Origin: CALANV01 sp036381615
Lineage (GTDB): Bacteria; Pseudomonadota; Alphaproteobacteria; CACIAM-22H2
Length of the DNA stretch: 64,000 bases
Assembly (NCBI GenBank): GCA_036381615.1
Contig: DASVCL010000066.1
Location: forward strand, 62,001-126,000
Direction: 5' to 3'
This document shows positions 25,553 to 38,650 of this stretch, one piece after another (the first letter of the stretch is position 1; each line of letters begins with the position of its first letter). Position numbers and translations under genes: made by a program. The notes under the pieces were generated by a model. The model saw only the letters and a list, made by a program, of their open reading frames with translations, was not told the origin of the DNA and did not search any database.

Positions 25553-25632
25553 CGACAACGACCTTCGCCTTTCGGGACCGTACCGGCAGACCGGCACAAT
25601 CCCGACGTCATTCATCCTGGTGGATACCGGGA

Positions 25633-28884
<3,252 letters not shown>

Positions 28885-28964
28885 CGCTGGTTATGCGCGG
28901 AAGACCGAAGGAGCGGACGGAACCGGTCGATGAGCACGGCTGCGGCGCACGTCCGGTGCGCCGC

Positions 28965-30155
28965 TCACGACCGCCGCTCCATGTGCCGGACGAAGCGGTC
29001 GAACAGGTAATGGCTGTCCTGCGGGCCAGGAGAGGCCTCAGGATGGTACTGGACCGAGAAGACGGGCCGGTCCTTGACGCGGATACCTTCGTTCGTGCCG
29101 TCGAAGAGCGAGACGTGCGTAACCTCGACGTCGGCAGGCAACGATTCCGGCACCACGACGAAGCCGTGATTCTGGGACGTGATCTCGACGCGGCCGGTGG
29201 TGAGGTCCTTGACCGGATGGTTCGCCCCGCGATGGCCGCGATCGAGCTTCCGGGTACGGGCGCCGAGCGCCAGCGACAGCAGCTGGTGGCCGAGGCAGAT
29301 GCCGAAGATCGGCAGGTCACGCTTCAGGAGCTCCTGCAGCACCGGCACGGCGTATCGGCCGGTCGCCGCCGGGTCGCCGGGACCGTTCGACAGAAACACG
29401 CCATCGGGCCGGTGGCGCAGGACGTCCTCGGCGGACGCAGTGGCCGGCACGACCGTGACGGCGCATCCTGCGTTGGCGAGGCAGCGGAGAATATTGTGCT
29501 TGGCGCCGTAGTCGATCGCGACGACCTTGAAGCGCGGGGCCGTCAGCCGACCATAGCCCTGGCCCGGGCGCCACAGGGTTTCGTCCCAGTCGTAGCTCTG
29601 GCGACAAGTGACTTCGCGCGCCAGGTCCATGCCCTCGAGCCCGGGCCATGCCGCCGCCGCGGCCTGCAGTGCGTCGATATCGATCCTGCCGTCCGGCGCA
29701 AAGCCGATCGCGCCATTGGGCGGGCCGCCGTCGCGGATCCGGCGTGTAAGGGCGCGCGTGTCGATGCCGGCAAGGCCGACCAGATTATGCGACCTCAACC
29801 ACGCGTCGAGATGATGCGTGGCGCGAAAATTCGATGGCTCAGTGATGTCGGCGCGGAGCACCAGGCCGCGCGCGGCCGGCGTCCGTGTCTCGATGTCCTC
29901 GAAATTCGTGCCGACATTGCCGATATGCGGAAACGTGAAGGTGATGATCTGGCCGGCATAGGATGGGTCGGTCAGGATCTCCTGATACCCGGTCATCGAG
30001 GTATTGAAGCAGACCTCGCCGACGACCGTGCCCGGTGCGCCGACGCCGCGGCCCCAGAAGACCGTGCCGTCCGCCAGCACCAAGGCTGCGGTCGCGCCCG
30101 GCGGTTGTCGGCGCGCGAGGCTGGGCGAGCCAGGCTGGGGGGCGGCTGGCGGCAT
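28965..30155 (-). CDS. carA: Carbamoyl-phosphate synthase small subunit
   Basis: CarA is the glutamine amidotransferase subunit. The 396-aa protein has the N-terminal domain with TGYQEILTDPSYAGQIITFTFPHIGNVG and a class I amidotransferase domain whose catalytic Cys lies in FGICLGHQLL, with the His/Glu pair in QYHPEASPGP. The start ATG at 30155 follows GAGGA with a longish spacer; a promoter lies 90-118 bp upstream. Confidence 0.98.
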   Translation of the reverse strand: MPPAAPQPGSPSLARRQPPGATAALVLADGTVFWGRGVGAPGTVVGEVCFNTSMTGYQEILTDPSYAGQIITFTFPHIGNVGTNFEDIETRTPAARGLVLRADITEPSNFRATHHLDAWLRSHNLVGLAGIDTRALTRRIRDGGPPNGAIGFAPDGRIDIDALQAAAAAWPGLEGMDLAREVTCRQSYDWDETLWRPGQGYGRLTAPRFKVVAIDYGAKHNILRCLANAGCAVTVVPATASAEDVLRHRPDGVFLSNGPGDPAATGRYAVPVLQELLKRDLPIFGICLGHQLLSLALGARTRKLDRGHRGANHPVKDLTTGRVEITSQNHGFVVVPESLPADVEVTHVSLFDGTNEGIRVKDRPVFSVQYHPEASPGPQDSHYLFDRFVRHMERRS

Positions 30156-30244
30156 TGATCGGGGTCCTCGCGTGCTGGAGAGATCGGCTCCACCCCGCGG
30201 GTCGGATGCGGCGCGCGAGGAGGGGGCCGAAGCCGTTGCGGCGC

Positions 30245-30273
30245 TAAATAAGCAATCGGTGTGCCGCCGTCAA
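30245..30273 (-). promoter_or_regulatory. Promoter of carA-carB
   Basis: On the minus strand TTGACG and TATTTA are spaced 17 bp (30273-30268 and 30250-30245). Transcription would start near 30238, leaving an approximately 83-nt GC-rich leader before carA. Confidence 0.6.
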
Positions 30274-30329
30274 GCACCCCATGCCGAAAATTTTCATGAT
30301 ATATCAATGGGTTGAGAGAAATTTCCGGT

Positions 30330-30358
30330 TTGCCAGCGGGATCGATCTCATATATGTT
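30330..30358 (+). promoter_or_regulatory. Promoter of the yqeY-dnaG-rpoD direction
   Basis: TTGCCA (30330-30335) and TATGTT (30353-30358) are spaced 17 bp. The likely start is near 30365, 19 nt before the YqeY-type gene. It is back to back with the carA promoter. Confidence 0.45.
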
Positions 30359-30383
30359 GTGTGCTTTCCCGAACGGACTGGAC

Positions 30384-30839
30384 ATGCTGCGAAACCAGCT
30401 GACGGACGCGCTCAAGGATGCGATGCGGTCCAAGAACGAGCGCGCCATTTCGACACTTCGCCTGATCCTGGCGGCGCTCAAGGACCGCGACATCGCGGCC
30501 CGCGCCAAGGGCAACTACGACGGCATCTCCGACGAGGAGATCCGGTCCATGCTGCAGAGCATGATCAAGCAGCGCCGCGAGAGCATCGCGATGTACGAAC
30601 AGGGCGGGCGGTGCGAACTTGCGCAGCAGGAGGCGGAGGAGATCGCTATCATCGAGGGGTTCCTGCCGCGCCAGCTGAGCGACGCCGAGATCGAGCGCGT
30701 CGCGCGCGACCTGATCGCCGAGATCGGCGCGCAAGGCATCAAGGACATGGGTCGCACCATGGCGACGATGAAGCAGCGCTATGCCGGCCAGATGGACTTC
30801 GCGAAGGCGAGCGGCGTGGTCAAGCAGCTGCTTGGGTGA
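30384..30839 (+). CDS. GatB/YqeY domain protein
   Basis: The 151-aa protein is a stand-alone YqeY domain (LRNQLTDALKDAMRSKNERAISTLRLILAALKDRDI … KDMGRTMATMKQRYAGQMDFAKASGVVKQLL), related to the tail of amidotransferase GatB. Its function is thought to involve tRNA interaction. It sits upstream of dnaG and rpoD, near the place rpsU takes in gammaproteobacterial macromolecular-synthesis operons. ATG 30384 is chosen over an upstream frame that overlaps the promoter. Confidence 0.92.
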   Translation: MLRNQLTDALKDAMRSKNERAISTLRLILAALKDRDIAARAKGNYDGISDEEIRSMLQSMIKQRRESIAMYEQGGRCELAQQEAEEIAIIEGFLPRQLSDAEIERVARDLIAEIGAQGIKDMGRTMATMKQRYAGQMDFAKASGVVKQLLG

Positions 30840-30948
30840 AGCGGGATAGTTATCCCCATTATTCAACCTTTCCTCAACCGTTGGCCGCTTTAATCGTCGC
30901 CTCGCTGAGGCTAGTCTGCGGGTTTCGCGCCTCTACCGGAGGGTGAGC

Positions 30949-32787
30949 TTGGCCTTTCCGCCCCGATTTCTGGACGAAATCCGCGCGCGGCTGACCTGCT
31001 CGGAGGTAATCGGTCGGCGTGTACGCCTGGCGCGCAAGGGGCGAGAGCATCTGGGCCTGTGCCCGTTCCATAACGAAAAGACGCCGTCGTTCACGGTCAA
31101 CGACGAGAAGGGTTTCTTCCATTGCTTTGGTTGCGGCGCGCACGGCGACGTCATCGGCTTCACCATGCGCATCGACAACCTCTCGTTCCCGGAGGCGGTC
31201 GAGCGGCTTGCAGCCGAAGCGGGTCTCGAAATGCCGCGCCAGAGCCCGGCCGACCGTGCACGCGACGCGGTCGAGCGCACGCTCCATGACGTGGTCGAGG
31301 CGGCCTGCGCCTGGTTCGAGGGACAGCTCCGCGCGCCGGCCGGTCGGTCGGGACTTTCATACCTGCGGCAGCGCGGGCTCGACGACGCCACCATCGCGCG
31401 CTTCCGTCTGGGCTATGCGCCCGACTCACGCAACGCGCTCAAGAGTGCGCTGCTTGCAGCCGGATTTACGGAGGCGCAGCTTCTGCAGGCAGGCCTGATC
31501 GTCCGTCCTGACGACGGCCGCGACAGCTTCGATTTCTTCCGCGGCCGGGTGATGTTTCCGATTGCGGACCGGCGCGGCCGCGTGATCGCGTTCGGCGGCC
31601 GCGTGGTCGGGGACGGGCAGCCGAAATATCTCAACTCCCGCGACACGCCGCTCTTTGACAAGGGGCGCACGCTCTACGCCCTCGACAAGGCGCGGGACGG
31701 CGTCGCGAAGGGGGCCGAGCTCATCGTCGCCGAAGGCTATATGGACGTCATCGCGCTGCATGCAGCCGGATTCGCGGGCGCGGTCGCGCCGCTCGGCACG
31801 GCGCTGACCGAAGCACAGATCGAGGCGATGTGGAAGCTCGCGCCCGAGCCGATCATCTGCCTCGACGGCGATGCCGCCGGCCGGCGCGCGGCGCTGCGCG
31901 CGGCCGAGCGTGCCATGCCGCTCCTGAAGCCGGGCTATTCGCTGCGCTTCGCGGCGCTGCCCGCCGGTGAGGATCCGGACAGCCTGATCCGCCGCCAAGG
32001 TCCCGGGGCGCTGCGCGACGTGCTGGCACACGCCCGGCCGCTCGTCGACATCATCTGGGAGGCAGAGACGGCAGGCCGGCTGCTGGACACGCCCGAGCGT
32101 CGCGCCGGGCTTGCCGAGCGTCTCAAGCAGCGCGTGCGGCTGATCGCCGACCGGACCGTCCAGGATCAATATTTTCAGGTGATCCGCGAGCGCATGTGGG
32201 CGACCTGGCGCGCCGGCCGAGGCCGCTCACGGCCGGGTCCGGCCGCCATGCGGGCGCCAGGCGACCTCACGGCACTGCCGATTCGGCAGGCGCAGGTCCT
32301 GCTGGCGACGCTTGTTAACCATCCGGCGCTGATCTCCGAGGAATGCGAGACGATCAGCGCGCTGGAGCTGCCGCCTGGCGACCTTGACATGGTTCGCCAG
32401 GAAATTCTAAACGTTGCCGGCCGTAATCCGGACCTTGACTCCGCCATGTTGAAAAACCAGTTGAAAGAGGCTGGTTTAGCCGATGCGCTGGCTGGCCTCT
32501 CGGAGCCAAGCCTTTACCGACATTGGCCCTTTTCGGGTCCGGAGGCATCCGATGACGAAGCCCGGGCCGGCTGGCAGCACATCATCGCGCTCTACCAAAA
32601 GCGCAGATTGGAGGGGGAGGTCGACGCGGCCCTGGTGGACCTCGGCCAGAACATGACCGAGGAGGCGTGGGCGCGGTTTTGCGAGCTGCAGCGGCAGATT
32701 CGCGAGGCGGCAAACGCGGACCTGGAGGATGAAGATCCCTTCAGTGCGGGGGAGCGGCCGGCACCCGGTCCGGTCACAGCGAGATAG
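30949..32787 (+). CDS. dnaG: DNA primase
   Basis: DnaG makes RNA primers at the replication fork. The protein has a CHC2 zinc finger (CPFHNEKTPSF … FHCFGCGAHGD), a primase core with a TOPRIM domain (IVAEGYMDVIALHAAGF) and a C-terminal DnaB-interaction region. I prefer the TTG start at 30949 (MAFPPRFLDEIR): GGAGG at 30937-30941 has good spacing to it, but almost none to the GTG at 30943. The length is then 612 aa. Confidence 0.96.
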   Translation: MAFPPRFLDEIRARLTCSEVIGRRVRLARKGREHLGLCPFHNEKTPSFTVNDEKGFFHCFGCGAHGDVIGFTMRIDNLSFPEAVERLAAEAGLEMPRQSPADRARDAVERTLHDVVEAACAWFEGQLRAPAGRSGLSYLRQRGLDDATIARFRLGYAPDSRNALKSALLAAGFTEAQLLQAGLIVRPDDGRDSFDFFRGRVMFPIADRRGRVIAFGGRVVGDGQPKYLNSRDTPLFDKGRTLYALDKARDGVAKGAELIVAEGYMDVIALHAAGFAGAVAPLGTALTEAQIEAMWKLAPEPIICLDGDAAGRRAALRAAERAMPLLKPGYSLRFAALPAGEDPDSLIRRQGPGALRDVLAHARPLVDIIWEAETAGRLLDTPERRAGLAERLKQRVRLIADRTVQDQYFQVIRERMWATWRAGRGRSRPGPAAMRAPGDLTALPIRQAQVLLATLVNHPALISEECETISALELPPGDLDMVRQEILNVAGRNPDLDSAMLKNQLKEAGLADALAGLSEPSLYRHWPFSGPEASDDEARAGWQHIIALYQKRRLEGEVDAALVDLGQNMTEEAWARFCELQRQIREAANADLEDEDPFSAGERPAPGPVTAR

Positions 32788-32894
32788 GACGTACCAGAAG
32801 GCCGCGAGGAGCGAGATCCTCTTTCGTCGGCCCGAAGCGGATTTTGCGGCCTCGGGCCGCGGTGTGAACAGTCAAGAGAGCAGATAGGCACAGC

Positions 32895-34856
<1,962 letters not shown>

Positions 34857-34885
34857 GCCTGCAGGTCCGGCCGGGTCGATCGCAG

Positions 34886-34913
34886 CGGGCCGGCGGGCAT
34901 ACCCGCCGGCCCG
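34886..34913 (+). terminator. Hairpin terminator of rpoD
   Basis: A perfect 12-bp stem (CGGGCCGGCGGG / CCCGCCGGCCCG, loop CATA) is followed by TTCGATT. The T-run is poor, but the hairpin is very stable. Confidence 0.7.
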
Positions 34914-35072
34914 TTCGATTCCGGGCGCCTTGTGGGCGGTTGAAACGCGGGTTCGCCGACAACCTCTTGCAGGTCCAGGGGCAATGCTCCTACAGTTTAA
35001 AGGCGCCGACCCCGAGTCGGTGCCGGCGATCACAGCGCGAAAGAGCCTGCCCGGCTTTCCATCCGGCACCCC

Positions 35073-35846
35073 GTGCCCAGCGACAACCCCGACTTTACCG
35101 TGCCCTTCGATGGCGTCAGCTATCGGAGGGCTGTCCGCGAAAAGTACAACACCATCGAAATCTGGCCGGCCACGGATCTGTGGCTGAGTCACGTGAAGGC
35201 CTGGATCAGCCGGACGATCGGCGTCTGGCGACCGGCGCTGGCCCTTACGCCCGACTCCCGCATCCTGAATGCCGGGTCGGGGGACGAGTCGTACAGTGTG
35301 GCGCCGGGCCTGGTCATCGACTGCGACATTGCCGACCGCAAGCTGGTCGGCCTGCCCTTCGGCGTCGCTGGTGATCTGATGAACCTGCCGCTGGCCGACC
35401 GGTCAGTCGACGCCTGCGTGTGCGTCGGCTCTGTCGTGAACTACGTCAGCGACCTGCCGAAGGCGATCGACGAGATTGCCCGCGTCGTCAGGGGCGGTGG
35501 CAGCCTGATCCTGGAATTCGAGAGCAGCCGCAGCCCGGAGTACATGTTCACGCGGCATTTCGGCCGGGATGTCTCGCAGGTGAGCACGTACTACATCTAC
35601 GAGAACGAGAACATCTGGGTGTACAACGAGGCCCATGTCCGCCGGCTGCTCGAAGCGGCCGGGTTCGACGTCGTGGCCCAGAGCCGCGCACATTTCGTGG
35701 CGCCGATGATCTTTCGCTTCAAGAAGGACATCAATTATGCGGCCCGGTTCGCGATCCTGGACCCGATCGCATCCCGCATTCCGTTCTTGAATCGGCGTTC
35801 GGCCAACGTCATGTATCTCTGTCGGCGTCGTCCGGCCAGGGTTTGA
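35073..35846 (+). CDS. Class I SAM-dependent methyltransferase
   Basis: The 257-aa product has a Rossmann-type methyltransferase core. Motif I is ILNAGSGDESYSV, followed by an acidic strand end (VIDCDIADRK), a PLADRSVDACVCVGSVVNYVSDLPKAIDEIARVV motif typical of the superfamily, and GGGSLILEFE. The start is GTG 35073. The substrate is unknown. The C-terminal 60 residues are hydrophobic and basic. The gene lies alone between rpoD and a tRNA. Confidence 0.78.
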   Translation: MPSDNPDFTVPFDGVSYRRAVREKYNTIEIWPATDLWLSHVKAWISRTIGVWRPALALTPDSRILNAGSGDESYSVAPGLVIDCDIADRKLVGLPFGVAGDLMNLPLADRSVDACVCVGSVVNYVSDLPKAIDEIARVVRGGGSLILEFESSRSPEYMFTRHFGRDVSQVSTYYIYENENIWVYNEAHVRRLLEAAGFDVVAQSRAHFVAPMIFRFKKDINYAARFAILDPIASRIPFLNRRSANVMYLCRRRPARV

Positions 35847-35922
35847 GGCGGCGCGGCCGGGCCGGTGCGTTCGTCGTCGGCCCAGGCTAGTATGCGGCGT
35901 GCCGTCCGGCCGGGCGGTCGTC

Positions 35923-35998
35923 GGGCCCGTAGCTCAATGGTCAGAGCTCGCCGCTCATAACGGTGTGGTTGCAGGTTCGAGTCCTGCCGGGCCCACCA
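35923..35998 (+). tRNA. tRNA with CAU anticodon (Ile2 or elongator Met)
   Basis: The 76-nt sequence folds as a full tRNA: acceptor GGGCCCG/CGGGCCC, D stem GCTC/GAGC, anticodon stem CGCCG/CGGTG with loop CTCATAA, T stem GCAGG/CCTGC with loop TTCGAGT, discriminator A and an encoded CCA. The anticodon is CAU. The short D-loop (AATGGTCAGA) and TGGTT variable loop look more like the lysidine-modified tRNA-Ile2 than elongator tRNA-Met. The choice depends on whether TilS modifies it. Confidence 0.93.
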
Positions 35999-36082
35999 TT
36001 CCCGCCTGTTGCGGGCGTACATCGGTCCTTCGAAGCGCGCAGCCGCGGCGACCGGCCGAGCGCCTCGTATCTCTGCCTTGCT

Positions 36083-36401
36083 GTGGAGGCCGGTTTCATC
36101 GGGCTCGGCAACATGGGTAAGCCCATGGCCGGGAACCTTCTCGGGGCGGGGCATCGCGTGCGGGTCTCGAACCCCTCACGCAGTCCGGTGGATGATCTGG
36201 TCGCGCAGGTCGCCGAGCCGGCAGACAGCCCGGCGCATGCCTTTCACAGCGATGCCGTGATCTCGATGCCCGCCGACGCCGCCACCGTTCGCTGGCATGA
36301 TGGGCGACAACCTGATCCATGCGATTGCCCAGGGCGACGGCGACAAGGATTGGGTGGCCTTTGCCAACGTCGTACCCCGGCGCGCTGGCCTGTCATTCTG
36401 A
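36083..36401 (+). pseudogene. Remnant of a 3-hydroxyisobutyrate-dehydrogenase-family gene
   Basis: From GTG 36083 the frame reads VEAGFIGLGNMGKPMAGNLLGAGHRVRVSN, the NAD-binding start of the 3-hydroxyisobutyrate/tartronate-semialdehyde reductase family. After about 70 residues the frame breaks. Another frame then supplies GDNLIHAIAQGDGDKDWVAFANVVPRRAGL and a stop at 36399-36401, which is the normal C-terminal end of the family. About 180 codons in the middle are missing. The gene is dead by internal deletion plus frameshift. Confidence 0.75.
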
Positions 36402-36441
36402 ACCTTTTTGCCCACACCAAACAGCGGGACGAGAGAGAAAA

Positions 36442-36543
36442 ATGCTGTTCGTCATGCATGCCCTGGGCAAGGCCGATCGGTTTTATAACGCAGGGATCTG
36501 GGAGTGGGTTACCATGACGGGCTTCGTTCGGCGCCAAGGATAA
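36442..36543 (+). pseudogene. Possible YciI-like fragment
   Basis: A 33-codon frame starts MLFVMHALGKADRFYN, which recalls the first residues of YciI-family proteins, then stops. The match is short and may be chance. It lies directly after the dehydrogenase remnant. Confidence 0.2.
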
Positions 36544-36587
36544 GCCGGATTTTCATCGACAGCGTTTACATACAGGAGACGAAAGTA

Positions 36588-37187
36588 ATGAGTTCGAACG
36601 TACGTAAGCTTCGGGTGCTCGGGATTTCGGGAAGCCTGCGGCAGGGGTCGTTCAACACGGCCGCCTTGCGCGCCGCCGTCGAGCTGGCGCCGGACTACAT
36701 GACGATCCAGATCGCCGATATCTCGGCGCTGCCGCTCTACAACGAGGATGTCCGACAGGCCGGGTACCCGGCGCCCGTCGAAGCTTTCCGCGCGCAGATT
36801 GCCGAGGCGGACGCCGTCCTCTTTGCCACCCCGGAGTACAACTATTCGGTCTCGGGCGTGCTCAAGAACGCGATCGACTGGGCCTCGCGCCCGCCCGCAC
36901 AACCGTTCGAGGGCAAACCGGTGGCGATCATGGGGGCGTCGGGGGGTGTACTGGGCACTGCGCGCGCTCAGTACCATCTTCGCCAGATGCTCGTCTTTCT
37001 GAATGCATTTCCGGTGAACAAGCCGGAAGTGTTCATCGCCCAAGCGGCACAGAAGTTCGATGCAGCGGGCAAGCTTACGGACGAGACCGCGCGCGACCTG
37101 ATCAGCAAGCTGCTCGTGTCGCTGGCCGAGTGGACCCTGCGGCTGAAGCAGCCGGCGCCCGCGCTGCCGGTCGCGAAGTCAGCCTGA
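36588..37187 (+). CDS. NADPH-dependent FMN reductase
   Basis: The 199-aa flavodoxin-like protein belongs to the NADPH-dependent FMN reductase / quinone reductase family. It has the FMN phosphate loop GISGSLRQGSFNTAAL, the LPLYNEDV segment, and the PEYNYSVSGVLKNAIDWASRP motif typical of ChrR/YieF-type enzymes. ATG 36588 follows AGGAGA. Family members reduce quinones, azo compounds or chromate; with chrBA in the same window a chromate link is possible but not shown. Confidence 0.92.
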   Translation: MSSNVRKLRVLGISGSLRQGSFNTAALRAAVELAPDYMTIQIADISALPLYNEDVRQAGYPAPVEAFRAQIAEADAVLFATPEYNYSVSGVLKNAIDWASRPPAQPFEGKPVAIMGASGGVLGTARAQYHLRQMLVFLNAFPVNKPEVFIAQAAQKFDAAGKLTDETARDLISKLLVSLAEWTLRLKQPAPALPVAKSA

Positions 37188-37203
37188 CACGTACGTTTAC
37201 TTG

Positions 37204-37240
37204 CCGTCGAGGCGCGGATGCGTCGTCCGCGCCTCGACGG
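37204..37240. terminator. Perfect 15-bp hairpin after the FMN reductase
   Basis: CCGTCGAGGCGCGGA pairs perfectly with TCCGCGCCTCGACGG around a 7-nt loop. No T-run follows in either direction, so it is either a factor-dependent terminator for the convergent genes or a transcript-stabilising hairpin. Confidence 0.55.
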
Positions 37241-37379
37241 CGGCAAAATCGCAGACAGCGGGCCGATTCGTCGTTCGACGTCGGCTCGCCGTGACCCTTG
37301 GAGCCAAAAAGAAGAAATGGTGCGACAGCGGCACCGACAGGGGGCGGTCTGCCCGACCGGCCGGCGGAGATAGGCCCGT

Positions 37380-37760
37380 TCATACCTGAGGAGCCCGGCC
37401 CAGGATCTGCACGGTAAATGTCAGGAGCCACATGAACGCGGCCGCGCTGGCCACCAGCGTGGCGTGCCAGAAATAACGATCCCGCAGGATGTTGCCGAAC
37501 ACCTGTTGGGCACGCGTTTCCGGCAGATCATGCTGCTTGTCGAGCATGATCCAGACTTCCGTGTCCCTGTAACACCGCTTCGGCGCCTGCAGGCCTTTGA
37601 GCACGAGGATGGCGACCATCAGCGTCACGGAGGTCGCCCCGGTCTTCAAGGCGATGACGATATCCGCCGAGACGCCGACCATTGCCGTGGCGATGGCAAG
37701 AAAGCCGAAGCCACAGCCGCGGCGAATGGAGATGTCGGCGAAATGCTGGATCCGCTCCAT
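37380..37760 (-). CDS. Small hypothetical membrane protein
   Basis: The 126-aa protein has two or three hydrophobic stretches (GFGFLAIATAMVGVSADIVIAL, VTLMVAILVL, and LVASAAAFMWLLTFTVQIL near the C-terminus) and a soluble loop between. No family is recognised. ATG 37760 (MERIQHFADIS) is the natural start. It precedes the convergent hairpin and may be the last gene of the minus-strand unit below the symporter. Confidence 0.6.
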   Translation of the reverse strand: MERIQHFADISIRRGCGFGFLAIATAMVGVSADIVIALKTGATSVTLMVAILVLKGLQAPKRCYRDTEVWIMLDKQHDLPETRAQQVFGNILRDRYFWHATLVASAAAFMWLLTFTVQILGRAPQV

Positions 37761-37916
37761 GGACTCGTTCCGGCGCGGGCACAACGGCCGTGCCGGGCGC
37801 AACGTTCCGCGCTCCGCGTCACGGGCCGGGTATTCAGGCCGCAATGATTCCGGAACATCGCATCGCCAGGCAAGGTGTCCACTCGGCCATTGTGCGCCCG
37901 CGCCGGGGCGGACGGG

Positions 37917-38231
37917 CTACAGCCGATTGAGCGTTTCCAGCGCGGGAAGCGTCAGCAGAATGGCACCGCCGAGCCAGACATACATCGGGACGGGGCTTTG
38001 CGGATCACGATCGAACAGGCGTTCGTAGAGCGCGGCCGGAACGCCGCTGAAGAACAATGTCGCGGTGGAGACGAAGACCGAACTGAAGAACAGCACCCAG
38101 TTGACGGTGCGCGGGAAGATCTCCGGCATCAATACCGCGACGATAGGCTTGGCGATCACGATATACGGAGAAAAAAGCCCGTTCACGATGCATATGCCGA
38201 GCACGATCGTCAGGAGAGTCTGTCGGTCCAT
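37917..38231 (-). CDS. Small hypothetical membrane protein, three predicted helices
   Basis: The 104-aa protein has three hydrophobic segments (TLLTIVLGICIVNGLF, NWVLFFSSVFVSTATLFFSGVP, MYVWLGGAILLTLPAL). No family is recognised. It follows the YggT-like gene by 13 bp on the same strand, so the two are probably co-transcribed. Confidence 0.65.
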   Translation of the reverse strand: MDRQTLLTIVLGICIVNGLFSPYIVIAKPIVAVLMPEIFPRTVNWVLFFSSVFVSTATLFFSGVPAALYERLFDRDPQSPVPMYVWLGGAILLTLPALETLNRL

Positions 38232-38244
38232 AGGGGGCTGTCGG

Positions 38245-38562
38245 CTATTGGGCGGGGGCCATGCGCGGCGTCAGCCCCGCGCTGAACATCAGCATGAAGA
38301 AGACCACGCGCGCGATCACGATCCAGAATGCGGCGATCGGAGGCAGAAGAAATCCCGGCAGAATGCTCGGGGTAATGAATGCGACCGGCCGGATCAGCCA
38401 GTCCGTCAACCGGCAGAACCAACGGTAGATGTAATTGCCGGAGTTCGGCGGCAGAAAGAACCCCAGCATGAAACGGCCGAACAGCGTATAGAACAACACC
38501 GAAAACGCGTAGTTCGGCAGGTGGAAATACCAGTACGACCACCAGATGTCCTGACCCGCCAT
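38245..38562 (-). CDS. YggT-like small membrane protein
   Basis: The 105-aa protein has two main hydrophobic segments and a central YIYRWFCRLTDWLIRPVAFITPSILPG motif, which resembles the conserved loop of YggT-family proteins (RxxxxxTxPxLxPxR-type). The family's function is not well defined; some members are linked to cell shape or osmotic tolerance. It lies just below the symporter terminator. Confidence 0.5.
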   Translation of the reverse strand: MAGQDIWWSYWYFHLPNYAFSVLFYTLFGRFMLGFFLPPNSGNYIYRWFCRLTDWLIRPVAFITPSILPGFLLPPIAAFWIVIARVVFFMLMFSAGLTPRMAPAQ

Positions 38563-38592
38563 ACCTCCTCCTCGCGTGCCGGACCTTTATAC

Positions 38593-38627
38593 AAAAAAAA
38601 GGCAGGGCCCACGCAAGTGAGCCCTGC
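38593..38627 (-). terminator. Rho-independent terminator of the symporter operon
   Basis: GCAGGGC and GCCCTGC form a stem with an inner CAC/GTG helix and a GCAA loop in the plus-strand sense. On the minus strand it is followed by eight T residues. It closes the DUF4212-symporter transcript. Confidence 0.85.
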
Positions 38628-38650
38628 ACGGAGTTGCGAGATTGCGTCTA

